Source: Legionella sp.
GTDB lineage: Bacteria > Pseudomonadota > Gammaproteobacteria > Legionellales > Legionellaceae
Length of the DNA stretch: 64,000 bases
Assembly (NCBI GenBank): GCA_031291095.1
Contig: JARLJR010000148.1
Location: 59,621-123,620 of the forward strand
Direction: 5' to 3'
Shown here in pieces: positions 27,264 through 38,517 of this stretch. The notes beneath the pieces are model-generated. The model was not told the origin of the DNA. It saw nothing but the letters and a program-made list of their open reading frames with translations, and did no database searches. Within the stretch, counting starts at the first letter, position 1, and the number at the start of each line of letters is the position of its first letter. A program made the translations under genes and the position numbers.

Positions 27264-28475
27264 TTAGCCCCCTATCCGAAGCGGAACCGGGCGTGTAACT
27301 TCCAAACGCGTATAAAAGGGCATAAAAATAAAGTAGGAAAAATAAAGTATGGCGCAAATGCGTGCGATAAGTAACCGCGGAGAGTTTACCGGAATGGTAC
27401 CTAAATACCCCAAAATTAAAAATGCCGTAACTCCGACAAATAACATAATACGTGAAAAACGCCCCTTATAACGCATAGAGCGCACAGGACTACGGTCTAA
27501 CCAGGGTAAAAAGAACAATATGCCAACAGCAGCGCCCATACCAATGATCCCCAAAAGTTTATCAGGAATAGCGCGCAAGATGGCATAAAATGGGGACATA
27601 TACCACATGGGGGCAATATGATCCGGAGTCACCATGGGGTTAGCGGGAACAAAATTACTGTGTTCTAAAAAGTAGCCCCCCATTTCTGGGGCAAAAAATA
27701 CCACGGCAAAAAAGGGAAGTAAAAAAAACAGCACCCCAACCAAGTCTTTAACAATGTAATAGGGATGGAAAGGAATGCCATCAACAGGATTTCCATTCGA
27801 ATCTAAGTTATTTTTTATGTCGATACCTTCTGGATTATTTGATCCGACCTGATGCAAAGCAACGATATGTAAGAAAGCCAGGAGTAGTAAAAGTAATGGT
27901 ATGGCAATAACATGCAAAGCAAAAAAACGTTGTAGTGTTGCATTAGTCACGGAGTAATCGCCCCTTAACCAAATTTCGAGACTGTTCCCGATGTAGGGAA
28001 TACCACCAACCAAGGAGGTAATGACCTCTGCCCCCCAATAGGACATTTGTCCCCAAGGCAACAAGTATCCTAAAAATGCGGCAGCTAAAAGTAAAACATA
28101 CAATAACATACCCAAGAGCCACACTAATTCTCGTGGTCGTTGATAGGAGCCATAAAGCAGACCACGAAATAGATGCAAATAAATCACAATAAAAAACGCA
28201 GAAGCACCCGTAGAATGCATATAGCGTAACAACCAGCCATAGTTGACGTCACGCATAATGTATTCTACCGAAGCAAAAGCCTGATCAGAGTTAGGCGTGT
28301 AAAACATTGTAAGCCATAAACCAGTAATAAACTGATTTAATAGGACAACCAGAGCGATTGAACCAAAAAAGTAGAAGAAATTTAAATTCTTGGGTACATA
28401 ATATTCGCTGAAATATTGTTTCCAAGTGCTTGCCAATGGGAAACGTGCATCCAACCACTTAAATAATCTTTTCAT
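27264..28475 (-). CDS. petB: ubiquinol-cytochrome c reductase, cytochrome b
   Basis: 403 residues, eight or nine membrane helices with the two pairs of heme-b His ligands in HSTGAS/HLFRG and HVIAIP/HIVALH, the Qo-site PDH-type loop in the TPDHIAPMWY segment, and WGAEVITSL. This is a single full-length cytochrome b, not split b6/subunit IV. It is the core of complex III. It is separated from petA by 185 bp that contain a dispersed repeat. Confidence 0.96.
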   Translation of the reverse strand: MKRLFKWLDARFPLASTWKQYFSEYYVPKNLNFFYFFGSIALVVLLNQFITGLWLTMFYTPNSDQAFASVEYIMRDVNYGWLLRYMHSTGASAFFIVIYLHLFRGLLYGSYQRPRELVWLLGMLLYVLLLAAAFLGYLLPWGQMSYWGAEVITSLVGGIPYIGNSLEIWLRGDYSVTNATLQRFFALHVIAIPLLLLLLAFLHIVALHQVGSNNPEGIDIKNNLDSNGNPVDGIPFHPYYIVKDLVGVLFFLLPFFAVVFFAPEMGGYFLEHSNFVPANPMVTPDHIAPMWYMSPFYAILRAIPDKLLGIIGMGAAVGILFFLPWLDRSPVRSMRYKGRFSRIMLFVGVTAFLILGYLGTIPVNSPRLLIARICAILYFSYFIFMPFYTRLEVTRPVPLRIGG

Positions 28476-28543
28476 TTATTTTTCTCTAAAGTCATGACCA
28501 TTGTAGCCGTATTACGACACCCATTCGTGAAGTATGTAAATTT

Positions 28544-28619
28544 CGTCATGGCGAGGCAACCCAGGACGATACTTCGTTCGATCGCCGCACTGGGTTGCTT
28601 CACTGCGTTCGCAATGACG
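28544..28619. repeat. family 1 repeat inside the pet operon
   Basis: Starts CGTCATGGCGAGGCAACCCAGG and ends GGGTTGCTTCACTGCGTTCGCAATGACG in two separated arms around an ATCG-rich loop. It lies between petA and petB, which are normally adjacent, so it is transcribed with them. Confidence 0.85.
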
Positions 28620-28660
28620 CTCTTTTTAATTGCATCTCAGGTGAACACCGACAACACGAG

Positions 28661-29272
28661 CTACGTTTTACTGTTCTCACCAATTACTAGAGTGTGCTTA
28701 TCAATAAAATGATAAGGAGGCACTTCCATATTTATAGGTGCTGGTACATTTTTAAAAACTCTCCCCGCAAGATCAAACGTAGAACCATGACAGGGACAAA
28801 AGAAGCCACCAGGCCAATCCGGGCCCAACTCCCCAAGTGTCGGTTTGTATTTTGGCGAGCAGCCAAGGTGGGTACATATGCCAATCAATACTAAATACTC
28901 AGGATTAATTGAACGATGTGTATTTTGCGCATAAGCTGGTTGTTGGGCAGTGAGTGATTGAGGATCTCTTAATTGAGTTGGGTTTTCATTAAGCTTTTGG
29001 AGCATGTCTTGAGTGCGGCGAATAATCCATACCGGCTTACCACGCCATTCAACAACCGCTTGCTCACCAGGCTCCATTTTACTTAAATCGACCTGAATAG
29101 GAGCACCATCAGCTTGTGCTTTTGCACTGGGCAACCAAGACGATACGAGAGGAGTCAAGGCACATAAAGCGCCAACACCGCCTAAAACACAAGTAGTGCC
29201 TAGCAAAAAACGGCGTCTGCCTTCATTTACAGAATCATCTGTTTTTTGATTTGGATTGGTAACTTCACTCAT
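28661..29272 (-). CDS. petA: ubiquinol-cytochrome c reductase, Rieske iron-sulfur subunit
   Basis: 203 residues. A twin-arginine signal/anchor (GRRRFLLG) is followed by a membrane helix and the Rieske domain with CTHLGC and CPCHGS supplying the [2Fe-2S] ligands and the disulfide. It accepts electrons from quinol at the Qo site. First gene of petABC on the minus strand. Confidence 0.96.
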   Translation of the reverse strand: MSEVTNPNQKTDDSVNEGRRRFLLGTTCVLGGVGALCALTPLVSSWLPSAKAQADGAPIQVDLSKMEPGEQAVVEWRGKPVWIIRRTQDMLQKLNENPTQLRDPQSLTAQQPAYAQNTHRSINPEYLVLIGICTHLGCSPKYKPTLGELGPDWPGGFFCPCHGSTFDLAGRVFKNVPAPINMEVPPYHFIDKHTLVIGENSKT

Positions 29273-29361
29273 TATGAGAACACCTCAAAATGATACTACG
29301 TTGTAGTCTGGTTGCTTACAACCAGATTTAATGTACGTGTTCATGATGTATGCTATTTTTT

Positions 29362-29446
29362 CGTCATTGCGAACGAAGTGAAGCAACCCAAGGTTCTGTG
29401 CTTCGACCTCTTGGGTTGCTTCGTCACTACGTTCCTCGCAATGACG
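29362..29446. repeat. family 1 repeat upstream of petA
   Basis: CGTCATTGCGAACGAAGTGAAGC to GCAATGACG, with arms CAACCCAAGG and CTTGGGTTGC. It is among the most intact copies and lies between petA and the rpsI terminator. Confidence 0.88.
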
Positions 29447-29504
29447 AAATTTGCATGCACCATAAACGCGTGCGATTAAATTTGGCGATAAAACGCCAAT
29501 AAAA

Positions 29505-29528
29505 AACCCCGCTGTTGCGGGGTTTTTT
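29505..29528 (-). terminator. rplM-rpsI operon terminator
   Basis: CCCCGC and GCGGGG form a stem with a TGTT loop; both flanks carry six A or T residues, so it can terminate in either direction. It stands 15 nt past the rpsI stop. Confidence 0.93.
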
Positions 29529-29543
29529 GTGTCCAATAAACGA

Positions 29544-29975
29544 TTAACGTTTGGAGTACTGAGTAGCACGACGTGCTTTGTGTAGACCCACTTTCTTTCT
29601 TTCAACACGGCGTGAATCACGTGTTAACAAGCCGCGAGCGCGAAGCTTTCTACGGAATGAATCTGGGTTTGGCTCTGCATCTTCTGCTAAACCTTGCTCA
29701 TCATAAACAACTAAGGCTCTTGCGATACCTAAACGAACTGCACCAGCTTGACCAGAAACACCGCCACCAACTACAGTAATGTAGATGTCAAACTTGTTAA
29801 CTAAATCAACAGTTTCTAGTGGCTGCATCACAACCATGCAAGAAGTTTCACGGCAGAAATATTCTTTCAAAGTGCGACCATTAACTTTGATCTCACCTTT
29901 ACCAGGGCGCAAAAATACGCGAGCTGTTGAACTTTTTCTACGGCCAGTGCCATAGTATTGCTTCATTTCAGCCAT
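29544..29975 (-). CDS. rpsI: 30S ribosomal protein S9
   Basis: 143 residues. [19 protein letters not shown] at the start and the basic C terminus [22 protein letters not shown], which reaches the P-site tRNA anticodon loop, are typical. The start is 5 nt past the rplM stop in the universal rplM-rpsI pair. Confidence 0.98.
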   Translation of the reverse strand: MAEMKQYYGTGRRKSSTARVFLRPGKGEIKVNGRTLKEYFCRETSCMVVMQPLETVDLVNKFDIYITVVGGGVSGQAGAVRLGIARALVVYDEQGLAEDAEPNPDSFRRKLRARGLLTRDSRRVERKKVGLHKARRATQYSKR

Positions 29976-29980
29976 AATAC

Positions 29981-30415
29981 TTATTCCTCAATATCAAGTT
30001 GCTTGGGTTGTTGTGCAGTATGCGGATGCTCGTTGCCAACATATACTTTTAGCTTACGATACATCTCACGACCCAAAGGATTTTTTGGTAACATACCTTT
30101 TACAGCTAATTCGATAATCCGAGCAGGATTTCTAGCCTGTAATTTTTCAAAACTATCTGATTTGATACCACCAGGATGACCTGTGTGACGGTAATACATT
30201 TTGTCTTTAAATTTGCGACCTGTCACAGTAACTTTTTCTGCATTTGTGACGATAATGTAGTCACCAGTATCAACATGGGGGGTATACTCAGCTTTATGTT
30301 TTCCGCGTAAACGACGGGCAATCTCAGTAGCTAAGCGACCTAAAACTTTATCGCTGGCATCAACCACGAACCAGTCACGTTTGACTTCATGGCTTTTGGC
30401 ACTAAATGTTTTCAT
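29981..30415 (-). CDS. rplM: 50S ribosomal protein L13
   Basis: 144 residues. [46 protein letters not shown] and [13 protein letters not shown] identify L13, an early assembly protein of the large subunit. Leads the rplM-rpsI operon; its promoter should lie within the AT-rich first 150 bp upstream. Confidence 0.98.
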   Translation of the reverse strand: MKTFSAKSHEVKRDWFVVDASDKVLGRLATEIARRLRGKHKAEYTPHVDTGDYIIVTNAEKVTVTGRKFKDKMYYRHTGHPGGIKSDSFEKLQARNPARIIELAVKGMLPKNPLGREMYRKLKVYVGNEHPHTAQQPKQLDIEE

Positions 30416-30686
30416 TAAATGAACTCCGAACTGCCTAAATTAGTAATCTTCTATCATGGACGGGCGATTTTAACCAAAACAGAAACATCCTACAAGTAAA
30501 AAGGATAAAAATTTACAAACAAATAAATAAATCCGCGTAAATATAACAAATTCTGCGTGATAAAACCACTATAAAAATATTGTTCAGTTAAAGAAACAAA
30601 AATACTATTGTTTAATTACTGAACTAAGATAATGTATGCGTTCACATAATGACGCCAGCTTAAAGAAAATATCTTTAACCCCATAT

Positions 30687-30759
30687 GTAGGCTGGGCTGT
30701 GAAGCCCAGAAACGGAGCAACACCGAAGTATCGCTGCTGAGCTTTACAGCCCAGCCTAC
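30687..30759. repeat. long inverted repeat (GTAGGCTGGGCTGTGAAG arms)
   Basis: Arms GTAGGCTGGGCTGTGAAG and CTTTACAGCCCAGCCTAC are complementary apart from one position and surround a 37-nt middle that contains a further CCCAG/CTGAG pairing. A GATTTTTT tract follows, so it could also stop plus-strand transcripts. Confidence 0.85.
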
Positions 30760-30811
30760 GATTTTTTCCTTAATTGGCGCGATTAAGCATTCACAAAGTC
30801 CACATACATCT

Positions 30812-30895
30812 CGTCAATTGCGAACCGCAGCGCCCCCCAGAATGAAGCTTAGTTAAAACTCGGTACTGGGTTGCTTCACTGCGTTCGCAATGACG
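30812..30895. repeat. diverged family 1 repeat
   Basis: CGTCAATTGCGAACC to CGCAATGACG; the middle has lost the usual CCCAGG arm on the left but keeps CTGGGTTGCTTCACTGCGTTCGCAATGACG-type sequence on the right. Confidence 0.75.
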
Positions 30896-30933
30896 GCAGT
30901 TTTAATAATCCCTGGGAGCACTTACAAAGTGAT

Positions 30934-31257
30934 TTATACATGCTCAGGATCAATCGCTAATTCCTGGGCAATACCCCCAGAAATCAAATGTGAATCAATG
31001 ATTGTGTCAATATCGGCAAAAGATGAATAGGTATACCACACACCTTCAGGATAAATAACAATACAAGGTCCTAAATCACAACGTCCAAGACAACCTGATT
31101 TACTCACACGAATTTTCCCTGGGCCATGCATTCCCAGTTCCGACAAGCGTGATTTCATGTAAGTAAAAAACTCTTCACCACCAGAGTTAGCGCAGCATTG
31201 TTTGCCTGCAGCCTTCTGGTTCGTGCATAAAAGCACATGTTTCGAATAATAAGTCAA
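30934..31257 (-). CDS. thioredoxin-like [2Fe-2S] ferredoxin
   Basis: 107 residues. C11 (LLCTNQK), the CC pair near 21-22, and the SGCLGRCDLGPC segment give the Cys pattern of Aquifex Fd4/Clostridium-type thioredoxin-fold [2Fe-2S] ferredoxins. YPEGVWYTYSSFAD is also typical of the family. It is an electron carrier of unknown partner. The start is 4 nt after ihfA, making it the last gene of the translation operon. Confidence 0.88.
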   Translation of the reverse strand: MTYYSKHVLLCTNQKAAGKQCCANSGGEEFFTYMKSRLSELGMHGPGKIRVSKSGCLGRCDLGPCIVIYPEGVWYTYSSFADIDTIIDSHLISGGIAQELAIDPEHV

Positions 31258-31261
31258 CGAA

Positions 31262-31555
31262 TTACTTTCCTATTTCTTCAATTTTGGTTTTCAACTTCAA
31301 ACCTGATTTAAAGGTCACTACCCTGCGGGCAACAACAGGTATTTCTTCACCCGTCTTAGGGTTTCTACCAGGTCTTTGGGGCTTATCCCTTAGAGTAAAA
31401 TTACCAAAACCTGATAACTTTACATGATTTCCATGTTCCAGAGCATGCCTTAACACTTCAAAAAAATTTTCGACCATTTCTTTGGCTGCGGTCTTGGACA
31501 TGTTTAATTCATCACACAAGGTTTCAGACATTATTGCTTTGCTAAGTGCATTCAC
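31262..31555 (-). CDS. ihfA: integration host factor, alpha subunit
   Basis: 97 residues. HU/IHF fold with [27 protein letters not shown] and [14 protein letters not shown]; the Pro in the beta-arm PGRNPKTG intercalates DNA to bend it. Starts at GTG (31555) with GAGGGA upstream, 2 nt after the pheT stop. The pheST-ihfA order is as in enterics. Confidence 0.95.
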   Translation of the reverse strand: MNALSKAIMSETLCDELNMSKTAAKEMVENFFEVLRHALEHGNHVKLSGFGNFTLRDKPQRPGRNPKTGEEIPVVARRVVTFKSGLKLKTKIEEIGK

Positions 31556-31557
31556 GA

Positions 31558-33942
31558 TTATTCCCTCAATATGATTGAAAATTCATTTTCTAACGCTTTG
31601 ATTATAGCACCGATTAGAGAATTGATCTCAGCATCAACTAATGTTCGACTATCATCTTGTAACGTCATTGCAACCGCTAAACTTTTCTTACCTTCTGGAA
31701 TACCTTGGCCAGTATACACATCAAATACATCAAAGGCTTTTAACCAGTTTTCCTTGATAACGGCTCTAATTGCCGACTCAATCTGCATCACACTAATTTG
31801 CTTATCCACTAAAAACGACAAATCTCTGCGAATCTGAGGATATTTTGAAATGGGTCGATAACGAGGCGCACCACGTCCAATGAGTGCATCTAGATTTAAT
31901 TCAAACAAAAACACATCGTCTTGTAAATCTAAAGCATCAATCAGGCGTGGATGCAATGCACCTATCCATCCAGCGAATACGCCATTCACCAGAATTTCAG
32001 CTGATTGGCCAGGGTGCAATGCGGAATGTGGTGCCGCAATAAACTCAACTCGGTTTAATTTTAATGCAGCAAACAAGGATTGCAAATCACCTTTTAGATC
32101 AAAAAAATCAAAGGTGCGACTTGTTTCACTCCAGTTTGCATCTCCGAGGGAGCCCATCATCAGCCCTGCAACACAAGGGCGCTCGGCTAATTGTTGTTGC
32201 TTAATATCAAAGACCACCCCAACTTCAAAAAACTTTACTGATTGTTGTTGGCGATGGACATTGTGAATCATTGAAGCAATTAAACCAGGCCACATTCCCA
32301 CCCGCATTTGCGATAATTCAGATGAAATGGGATTTAACAACTGCATGGTTTGGTATTGTGGATAAAGCTCTTCTTGCAACTGTGGATCCACAAAGCTGTA
32401 ACTGATGGTTTCATTATATCCATTACTGCTAAACCAACGCGCCACACGCGTCGCAATCTCTTCATTAGCACACGTTGTTCCTGCTTGTACGGAAGCCTGC
32501 ATCGGCTCTGCTTTTAAATTATCATAACCATAAAGTCGAATAATTTCTTCTACCAAATCAACATCTTGCTGAATATCAAACCGGTGTGAGGGGGCCGTCA
32601 CATCAAGAACCGAATTACTCTGTTCATTAACAATAGTGATACCAATTCCCTGCAACAAGCCTTTCATTTCTTCACGTGAAATATTAAGGCCCGTCAATCG
32701 CTTCACCTTCTCAGTATCAAAAGAAAAACTAACTGTAGCAGGTATATGCGCAGCATTACTCGCTTCAATTACAGGCCCCGCTTTTCCGCCAACAATCGAG
32801 AGAATAAGCTCGGTAGCACGCTCAAGAGCCCTTCTTTGTAAATAGGGATCAACGCCTCGTTCAAAACGCTGTGACGAATCACTAAACAAGCCAAACTTTC
32901 GAGCAACACCGGCGATAGTAATGGGATTAAAAAATGCACTTTCAAGAAAAACATCAGTTGTTTGTTCTTGCACGGCACTGTTCGCCCCGCCCATAACCCC
33001 AGCCATTGCTAAAGGTTTTTCCTGATCGGCAATAACGAGCACATTCCCGTTGAAGTTAAGCTCTTGCCCATCGAGTAATTCCAATTGTTCGTTTTCATTA
33101 CTAAAGCGAACATTAATTTCACCGTTAATAGTACTCAAATCAAAGGCATGCATTGGTTGCCCAAGTTCAAGCATAACGTAATTCATAATATCAACAACAG
33201 GGTGTAAGGAGCGAATACCGGCACGACGCAAACGTTCTCCCATCCATACAGGTGTGCTTGCATGAGGGCTAATATTACGAATAATACGACCGCAATAACG
33301 TGCGCAGGCCTCAGGATTTTGCAACGTCACTGACAAAACGTCATCAATACTGGGAGTAACTTCAGGGATCGGTTTCTCAAGCAAAGGTAATTTATTTAAT
33401 ACCGCTACTTCCCGAGCAATACCTAAGACGCTAAAGCAATCAGCTCGATTAGGAGTTAAATCAACATCAAAAACATGATCATCTAAAGCTAAATATTCAC
33501 GTAAATCCATACCTACGGGCGCTTCATGTTCCAACTCCAGAATGCCATCAGATTGTTCTGCCATTCCGAGTTCGGCAACTGAACAGAGCATCCCCTGAGA
33601 CAACTGACCACGTAACTTTGATTCTTTAATTTTAAAGCCGCCAGGCAGGACAGCACCAATCATTGCCAATGCAACTTTTAGTCCCGCGCGTACATTGGAT
33701 GCACCACATACAATTTGTAATGGCGCATCAGTATTAATGTTTACTTCGCATAAAGTTAATTTATCTGCATCAGGATGAGGCTTTGTACTAAGAACTTCAG
33801 CAACGATTACGTGGGTAAACTCTCCAGCTACAGGGCTTACTGCATCGACTTCCAGGCCTGCCATTGTTAATTGATCGGCTAATTCTTGTTCTGTTAATGA
33901 GAAATTAACCCATTCACGTAACCATAATTTACTTAATTTCAT
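31558..33942 (-). CDS. pheT: phenylalanyl-tRNA synthetase, beta subunit
   Basis: 794 residues. An N-terminal tRNA-binding (EMAP/OB) domain (about 40-150), the B3/B4 editing domain around the GRIIRNI segment, B5, the catalytic-like core around 480-680, and a C-terminal ferredoxin-fold anticodon-binding domain ([15 protein letters not shown]) are all present. Pairs with PheS as an alpha2-beta2 enzyme and clears mischarged Tyr. Starts 20 nt after pheS. Confidence 0.97.
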   Translation of the reverse strand: MKLSKLWLREWVNFSLTEQELADQLTMAGLEVDAVSPVAGEFTHVIVAEVLSTKPHPDADKLTLCEVNINTDAPLQIVCGASNVRAGLKVALAMIGAVLPGGFKIKESKLRGQLSQGMLCSVAELGMAEQSDGILELEHEAPVGMDLREYLALDDHVFDVDLTPNRADCFSVLGIAREVAVLNKLPLLEKPIPEVTPSIDDVLSVTLQNPEACARYCGRIIRNISPHASTPVWMGERLRRAGIRSLHPVVDIMNYVMLELGQPMHAFDLSTINGEINVRFSNENEQLELLDGQELNFNGNVLVIADQEKPLAMAGVMGGANSAVQEQTTDVFLESAFFNPITIAGVARKFGLFSDSSQRFERGVDPYLQRRALERATELILSIVGGKAGPVIEASNAAHIPATVSFSFDTEKVKRLTGLNISREEMKGLLQGIGITIVNEQSNSVLDVTAPSHRFDIQQDVDLVEEIIRLYGYDNLKAEPMQASVQAGTTCANEEIATRVARWFSSNGYNETISYSFVDPQLQEELYPQYQTMQLLNPISSELSQMRVGMWPGLIASMIHNVHRQQQSVKFFEVGVVFDIKQQQLAERPCVAGLMMGSLGDANWSETSRTFDFFDLKGDLQSLFAALKLNRVEFIAAPHSALHPGQSAEILVNGVFAGWIGALHPRLIDALDLQDDVFLFELNLDALIGRGAPRYRPISKYPQIRRDLSFLVDKQISVMQIESAIRAVIKENWLKAFDVFDVYTGQGIPEGKKSLAVAMTLQDDSRTLVDAEINSLIGAIIKALENEFSIILRE

Positions 33943-33962
33943 TTATAGTCCTTACCACCTAA

Positions 33963-35015
<1,053 letters not shown>

Positions 35016-35040
35016 AAGAAATACATTATAGTTGTCCTAG

Positions 35041-35060
35041 TTAACTGTCGTGACAGTTAA
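35041..35060 (-). promoter_or_regulatory. second hairpin 10 nt after rplT
   Basis: TTAACTGTC and GACAGTTAA form a 9-bp stem around a 2-nt loop, 26 nt upstream of the pheS-proximal terminator. It may be part of a terminator/anti-terminator pair or an RNA-processing site. Confidence 0.5.
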
Positions 35061-35070
35061 GCTAAAACAA

Positions 35071-35430
35071 TTATTTTGCTAATGCAGCTTTTGCTTGTTC
35101 AGCAACAGCAGCAAATGCAACTTTGTCATGAACCGCTAGATCAGCTAAAACCTTTCTATCTAAATCAATTGATGCTTTTTTCAAACCATCAATTAAACGG
35201 CTGTATGATAATCCACATTCACGAGCTTGTGCGTTAATACGAGTAATCCATAATGCACGGAATTGACGTTTTTTCTGGCGTCTATCACGGTAAGCATACT
35301 GACCCGCTTTAATCACTGCTTGTTTGGCAACACGATAGGTACGACTACGGGCACCGTAGTAACCTTTCGCTTGGGCCATTATTTTCTTATGACGCGCTTT
35401 GGCAGTCACACCACGTTTAACTCTTGGCAT
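35071..35430 (-). CDS. rplT: 50S ribosomal protein L20
   Basis: 119 residues. [30 protein letters not shown] and the [21 protein letters not shown] core identify L20, a large-subunit assembly factor that represses translation of this operon in enterics. 14 nt after rpmI. Confidence 0.98.
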   Translation of the reverse strand: MPRVKRGVTAKARHKKIMAQAKGYYGARSRTYRVAKQAVIKAGQYAYRDRRQKKRQFRALWITRINAQARECGLSYSRLIDGLKKASIDLDRKVLADLAVHDKVAFAAVAEQAKAALAK

Positions 35431-35444
35431 TTTCTATTCTCCCC

Positions 35445-35645
35445 TTAACTACCGTGCAACATACGTTCTGCTAAACGCGCATCGCATGCTTTCAAACTAC
35501 TTGCACCAACGCGTAAATGACGTTTTTGCTTTGTAGACTTCTTGGTGAGAATATGGTTTCTGTAAGCGCCACGGCGTTTTACTCGACCACTTGCTGTCTT
35601 AATGAAGCGTTTGGACGCTCCACGATGTGATTTTAACTTCGGCAT
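35445..35645 (-). CDS. rpmI: 50S ribosomal protein L35
   Basis: 66 residues, highly basic. [14 protein letters not shown] and [20 protein letters not shown]-type sequence is that of L35. Located between infC and rplT as in nearly all proteobacteria. Confidence 0.98.
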   Translation of the reverse strand: MPKLKSHRGASKRFIKTASGRVKRRGAYRNHILTKKSTKQKRHLRVGASSLKACDARLAERMLHGS

Positions 35646-35670
35646 AACATATTACTCCGCATTTGTTCTG

Positions 35671-36207
35671 CTACTTAGTTTTTTTGGGTGATAATACCAT
35701 CAGTAATTGTCTTCCTTCGCGTTTTGCATGTTGTTCAACAACGGCAAATTCAGCAGTATCCTGTTGAATACGCTCGAGAATCTTCATACCAAGTTCTTGG
35801 TGCGCCATCTCACGACCACGAAAACGTAGTGTAACCTTGACCTTATCACCATGATTTAGGAAACGGATCAGGTTGCGTAGCTTGACCTGATAATCTCCAT
35901 CTTCCGTCGTAGGACGGAATTTCAGCTCTTTAACCTGAATTTGCTTTTGCTTTTTTCTAGCCTCAGCTTGTTTTTTGCTCAGTTCAAAGAGAAACTTTCC
36001 ATAATCCATAATTCGGCATACCGGAGGTTTGGCTGTTGGGGATATCTCCACCAAATCCAAGCCGCCTGCTTCCGCAGCACTCAGGGCTTCACGTGTAGAG
36101 ACAATCCCTGCCTGATTACCATCGACATCAATTAAGCGTACCTCAGGTACATTGATCTGTTCATTAATTCGTGCGCGATCACTTTCACGCTTAGTCGGTG
36201 CACTAAT
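35671..36207 (-). CDS. infC: translation initiation factor IF-3 (ATT start codon)
   Basis: 178 residues when begun at ATT (36207), read as fMet. GGGGAG lies 8 nt before the ATT and an in-frame TAA stands two codons upstream, so no ATG or GTG can give the full protein; the first internal ATG would delete much of the N-terminal domain. The N-terminal part has [15 protein letters not shown] and the C-terminal part [22 protein letters not shown]-3 blocks premature subunit joining and checks the start codon; the rare AUU start lets it repress its own mRNA, as known in E. coli. 20 nt after thrS. Confidence 0.96.
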   Translation of the reverse strand: MSAPTKRESDRARINEQINVPEVRLIDVDGNQAGIVSTREALSAAEAGGLDLVEISPTAKPPVCRIMDYGKFLFELSKKQAEARKKQKQIQVKELKFRPTTEDGDYQVKLRNLIRFLNHGDKVKVTLRFRGREMAHQELGMKILERIQQDTAEFAVVEQHAKREGRQLLMVLSPKKTK

Positions 36208-36227
36208 GGCTTAATCTCCCCAGCTTG

Positions 36228-38147
36228 TTAATTGGATATTGATCCCTTATGGGCAATTTCTTGCATTAAGGTATCACAAATTGTATCTATTGTCATCACT
36301 CCCAAGTCCGCACCTTCGCGGGTACGCACAGCGACTTGGTTTGCCTCGACTTCTTTGTCCCCGATCACCAAGAGATAAGGAACTTTTTGTAAAGTATGTT
36401 CGCGAATTTTAAAACCAATTTTCTCATTTCTCAAGTCAAAGTTGGTGCGAACCCCTCTTTTTTGTAAAATTTTGGTTACTTTTTCAGCATATGCGTTTTG
36501 TTTTTCACTAATCGTTAAAACTACGGCCTGCACCGGAGACAACCATAAAGGCAATTTCCCTGCATAATGCTCAATGAGGATTCCCATAAAACGCTCAAAA
36601 GATCCTAAAATTGCGCGATGCACCATTACCGGAGTTTGCTTACTGCCATCTTCAGCTATATAGCTAGCCTCTAGGCGGCCAGGCATGGAGAAGTCAACTT
36701 GAATAGTTCCACACTGCCAGATTCGACCTAAACAGTCAGAAAGTGAGCATTCGATCTTTGGACCATAAAAAGCACCCTCTCCTGGAGCATCAACCCATTC
36801 AATATTACGGTCTTTCATCGCCTGTTTTAGAGCATCTTCAGCCTTATCCCAAACCTCATCGCTACCAACCCGTTTTTCAGGTCGTAATGCGAGGCGATAT
36901 TTAATTTCATGGAAACCAAAATCGGCATAGACTGACTGCACTAATTGCAACATCATATCTACTTCAGATTGAATCTGATCTTCTGTACAGAAAATATGGG
37001 CATCATCTTGCACCATATTACGCACCCGCATTAAGCCATGTAATGAGCCTGAAGGTTCACAACGGTGGCAGTTACCAAATTCAGATAATCTTAAAGGTAA
37101 ATCTCTATAGCTTTTCAAGCCTTGGTTATACACTTGCACATGGCAAGGACAATTCATTGGCTTTACCGCATAATGACGATTGTCTGTTTCCGTAACAAAC
37201 ATTTCATCTCTAAAGTTAGCCCAATGACCTGACTTTTCCCAGAGAACGCGATCGACCAATTGCGGGGTCTTAATTTCTTGATAACCAAAATCCGCTAAGC
37301 GTGAACGCATGTAACGCTCAAGCTCTTGATAAATAGTCCAACCTTTAGGATGCCAAAAAACCATCCCAGGAGCGATATCTTGGAAATGGAACAGCTCTAA
37401 GCTTTTACCTAATTTACGATGATCACGTTTTTCAGCTTCTTCGATACGGAATAAATAATCTGCTAAAGATTTTTTATCTGACCAAGCTGTACCATAGATA
37501 CGTTGTAGCATTTCATTATTAGAGTCGCCACGCCAGTAGGCACCAGCAACCTTCATTAATTTAAATGCTTTTAGGAATCCGGTCGAAGGCACATGAGGAC
37601 CACGGCATAAATCTTCAAAATCACCTTGTTTATAAAGGGAGAGCACTTCACCTGCAGGAATGTCAGCAATAATCTTTGCCTTATATTCCTCACCAAGACT
37701 CTTAAAATAACTAATGGCCTCATCACGTGGCAGCTCTCTGCGACTAACGGGATAATTGGCCTTAACCAGCTCCACCATTTTCGCTTCAATTTGCTCTAGA
37801 TCTTCAGGTGTAAATGGTCTTTGGAATGCGAAATCATAATAAAAGCCATCTTCAATCACCGGACCGATGGTTACTTGAGCCGTTGGAAATAAGCTCTTTA
37901 CTGCCTGCGCTAATAAATGCGCTGTAGAGTGACGAATAACCTCTAAGCTATCGTCTTGCTTTTCAGTAATAATAACTAAAGAGCAGTCATTCTCAAGAAG
38001 ATAGGACGTATCAACCAAACGTGAATCGACACGACCAGCTATAGCTGCTTTTGCCAACCCTGGACTAATACTGTGTGCCACATCATAAACAGTCAGAGGC
38101 GCTTCAAAATGTTTTACACTTCCATCAGGTAATTTAATGTTTGGCAT
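36228..38147 (-). CDS. thrS: threonyl-tRNA synthetase
   Basis: 639 residues. TGS domain (1-62), the N2 editing domain with the [11 protein letters not shown] zinc-like motif, the class II catalytic core with [12 protein letters not shown] (active-site Cys zinc ligand), [15 protein letters not shown] and [19 protein letters not shown], and an anticodon-binding domain. It charges tRNA-Thr and edits Ser. First gene of the translation operon. In enterics thrS represses its own leader through tRNA-like hairpins; such folding of the leader was not established here. Confidence 0.97.
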   Translation of the reverse strand: MPNIKLPDGSVKHFEAPLTVYDVAHSISPGLAKAAIAGRVDSRLVDTSYLLENDCSLVIITEKQDDSLEVIRHSTAHLLAQAVKSLFPTAQVTIGPVIEDGFYYDFAFQRPFTPEDLEQIEAKMVELVKANYPVSRRELPRDEAISYFKSLGEEYKAKIIADIPAGEVLSLYKQGDFEDLCRGPHVPSTGFLKAFKLMKVAGAYWRGDSNNEMLQRIYGTAWSDKKSLADYLFRIEEAEKRDHRKLGKSLELFHFQDIAPGMVFWHPKGWTIYQELERYMRSRLADFGYQEIKTPQLVDRVLWEKSGHWANFRDEMFVTETDNRHYAVKPMNCPCHVQVYNQGLKSYRDLPLRLSEFGNCHRCEPSGSLHGLMRVRNMVQDDAHIFCTEDQIQSEVDMMLQLVQSVYADFGFHEIKYRLALRPEKRVGSDEVWDKAEDALKQAMKDRNIEWVDAPGEGAFYGPKIECSLSDCLGRIWQCGTIQVDFSMPGRLEASYIAEDGSKQTPVMVHRAILGSFERFMGILIEHYAGKLPLWLSPVQAVVLTISEKQNAYAEKVTKILQKRGVRTNFDLRNEKIGFKIREHTLQKVPYLLVIGDKEVEANQVAVRTREGADLGVMTIDTICDTLMQEIAHKGSISN

Positions 38148-38182
38148 GATTAGTATCCGTATGTCCGTCGATCAGTTATCTC

Positions 38183-38206
38183 AAAAAAAAACCCTGCAGA
38201 GCAGGG
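38183..38206 (-). terminator. terminator after tRNA-Val, ahead of thrS
   Basis: CCCTGC and GCAGGG form a stem with a TCT loop followed on the minus strand by nine T residues. It ends the tRNA transcript 80 nt past the tRNA and 36 nt before thrS, and could also attenuate thrS. Confidence 0.9.
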
Positions 38207-38285
38207 CTTAACATAATCTGAAAATAACTACAATCTAAGCGTAAAATATTCTACACTTAATAAACTTAAAAGAATTCTGTTATAT

Positions 38286-38360
38286 TGGTAGGCACGAGTG
38301 GGATTGAACCACCGACCACCACCATGTCAAGGTGGTGCTCTACCACTGAGCTACGTGCCT
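38286..38360 (-). tRNA. tRNA-Val (GAC)
   Basis: 75 nt including an encoded CCA. Acceptor AGGCACG pairs with CGTGCCT; the D arm is GCTCAGTGGTAGAGC; the anticodon stem-loop CCACC-TTGACAT-GGTGG gives anticodon GAC; the T loop is TTCAATC. The promoter is at 38392-38420 and the terminator at 38183-38206. Confidence 0.97.
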
Positions 38361-38391
38361 ATAAAAAGACCTGCATAAAGCATAGCTAGGC

Positions 38392-38420
38392 AGTATATAA
38401 TAGTGCTTGTTGCAAAGCAA
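38392..38420 (-). promoter_or_regulatory. sigma-70 promoter of tRNA-Val
   Basis: TTGCTT, 17 nt, then TATACT on the minus strand, with the expected start about 25 nt before the mature tRNA end. Confidence 0.7.
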
Positions 38421-38517
38421 CCTATTATTTACTGTATTGTTGCAATTAACTATTTGACTTTTTGACAAAGAAAATACATAGTGATCGTCTGTTGTCTAAC
38501 TTATAAGAATAATAATC

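Larger units (their letters stand above)
30416..30933. other. 518-bp gene-free spacer between rplM and the ferredoxin gene
   Basis: The part next to rplM (30416-30660) is very AT-rich and probably holds its promoter. The rest is repeat DNA: a long inverted repeat at 30687-30759 and a family 1 copy at 30812-30895. I see no convincing small gene. Confidence 0.7.

Noticed and set aside
28494-28712. 72-codon plus-strand frame
   Set aside because: Made of repeat DNA and the end of petA.
29285-29620. 111-codon minus-strand frame
   Set aside because: It crosses a family 1 repeat, the terminator and the end of rpsI.
31880-32266. 128-codon plus-strand frame
   Set aside because: Antisense to pheT.
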